Shown one piece after another: positions 5,361-5,636 of a stretch of DNA of 5,636 nucleotides. This stretch comes from Limnohabitans sp. (GTDB taxonomy: Bacteria > Pseudomonadota > Gammaproteobacteria > Burkholderiales > Burkholderiaceae_C). The notes below the pieces were generated by a model, which saw only the letters and a list, made by a program, of their open reading frames with translations, was not told the origin of the DNA and ran no database searches. The position numbers and the translations under genes are program-made. The stretch lies in NCBI GenBank assembly GCA_021731425.1, contig JAKFXJ010000086.1, positions 1-5,636 of the forward strand, written 5' to 3'. How positions within the stretch are numbered: the first letter of the stretch is position 1; the number at the start of each line of letters is the position of its first letter.

Positions 5361-5636
5361 GAACGCACTCCCGTATCCGAATCGCGGTACACACGCCAGA
5401 GCAAATAGCCCCCGCCCAGCACGGCCGTGAGCACCCCCACAGGCAGCTCTTGAGGCGCCAGCATCACACGGGCCATCACATCGGCCAGCACCAGCAAAGC
5501 ACCCCCCATCAAGGCCGACAAAGCCAAGCGCCAAGCGTGGGTGCAGCGCACCAGCGAGCGCACCAAATGCGGCGCGGCCAGGCCGACAAAAGCCACCAGC
5601 CCAATATGCGCCACCGCCGCTCCCGTGGCCAGAGAA
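5357..5636 (-). CDS. C-terminal part of a FecCD/BtuC-type ABC importer permease (partial)
   Basis: The last 92 codons of an inner-membrane permease whose 5' part lies beyond the right edge; the frame is open to the edge, and the GTG at 5614 is an internal valine, not the start. The visible sequence contains GLVAFVGLAAPHLVRSLV, which matches the conserved GFVGLVVPHIAR region of FecCD/BtuC permeases that contacts the ATPase. A hydrophobic helix follows (LALSALMGGALLVLADVMAR), then the family-typical LAPQELPVGVLTAVLGGGYLLW forming the last membrane segment. The cytoplasmic tail ends in DSDTGVRS. Two such permeases plus two of the ATPases encoded next would form the importer, fed by a periplasmic binding protein not present here. 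The stop overlaps the ATPase start by four bases. The family is clear; the substrate (iron-siderophore, haem or corrinoid) is not. Confidence 0.9.
   Translation of the reverse strand, partial: SLATGAAVAHIGLVAFVGLAAPHLVRSLVRCTHAWRLALSALMGGALLVLADVMARVMLAPQELPVGVLTAVLGGGYLLWRVYRDSDTGVRS
5368..5372 (-). promoter_or_regulatory. Ribosome binding site of the ABC ATPase gene
   Basis: On the minus strand GGGAG precedes the ATG at 5360 by seven bases. It lies inside the last codons of the permease gene and supports the MSAALQ start over any start further upstream in the same frame. Confidence 0.6.

Noticed and set aside
4347..5408. A 353-codon open frame on the plus strand.
   Set aside because: It lies antisense to the ABC ATPase and the start of the dioxygenase gene; its translation is rich in His, Arg and Gln without a recognisable domain. 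This is a typical shadow frame in GC-rich DNA.
5361..5534. Upstream extension of the ABC ATPase frame (a 316-residue version).
   Set aside because: The extra 58 residues overlap the permease gene in another frame and do not resemble an ATPase; the ATG at 5360 has a ribosome site and gives the normal family length.

Overview
The window is GC-rich and densely coded, with almost no intergenic space. It reads as chromosomal DNA of a betaproteobacterium of the order Burkholderiales, possibly Comamonadaceae-like. This assignment is inferred from base composition, codon use and the gene set; no rRNA or marker gene is present to prove it.

Left part, plus strand, 1-3531: a tightly packed operon of four genes whose reading frames overlap by 4, 1 and 4 bases. 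The order is the last 41 codons of a probable DUF3348 protein, a 723-residue membrane protein of the DUF802 type, a 213-residue MotB/OmpA-like protein, and a 199-residue DUF2894 protein. The DUF802 protein has four membrane segments laid out like the MotA/TolQ/ExbB proton-channel family, followed by a cytoplasmic tail of about 520 residues that looks mostly helical. Its partner has one membrane helix with the MotB-type aspartate (Asp20) and a periplasmic peptidoglycan-binding domain close to that of MotB. Together they look like the stator pair of an ion-driven rotary machine. The architecture resembles ZorA/ZorB of the Zorya anti-phage system more than flagellar MotA/MotB, but here the pair sits with two soluble proteins of unknown function instead of ZorC, ZorD or ZorE. 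This is the most interesting content of the window.

Right part, minus strand, 5636-3548: the C-terminal 92 residues of a FecCD/BtuC-type ABC importer permease, its ATPase (258 residues, all motifs intact, overlapping the permease gene by 4 bases), then after 52 bases a TauD/TfdA-type Fe(II)/2-oxoglutarate dioxygenase (327 residues). The transporter family carries iron-siderophores, haem or cobalamin; the substrate-binding protein that would narrow this lies outside the window. The dioxygenase substrate cannot be read from the sequence.

The two blocks converge with only 16 bases between stop codons (3532-3547). I see no tRNA, rRNA, CRISPR array, insertion sequence, attachment site or convincing intrinsic terminator, and no gene-free stretch longer than 52 bases.
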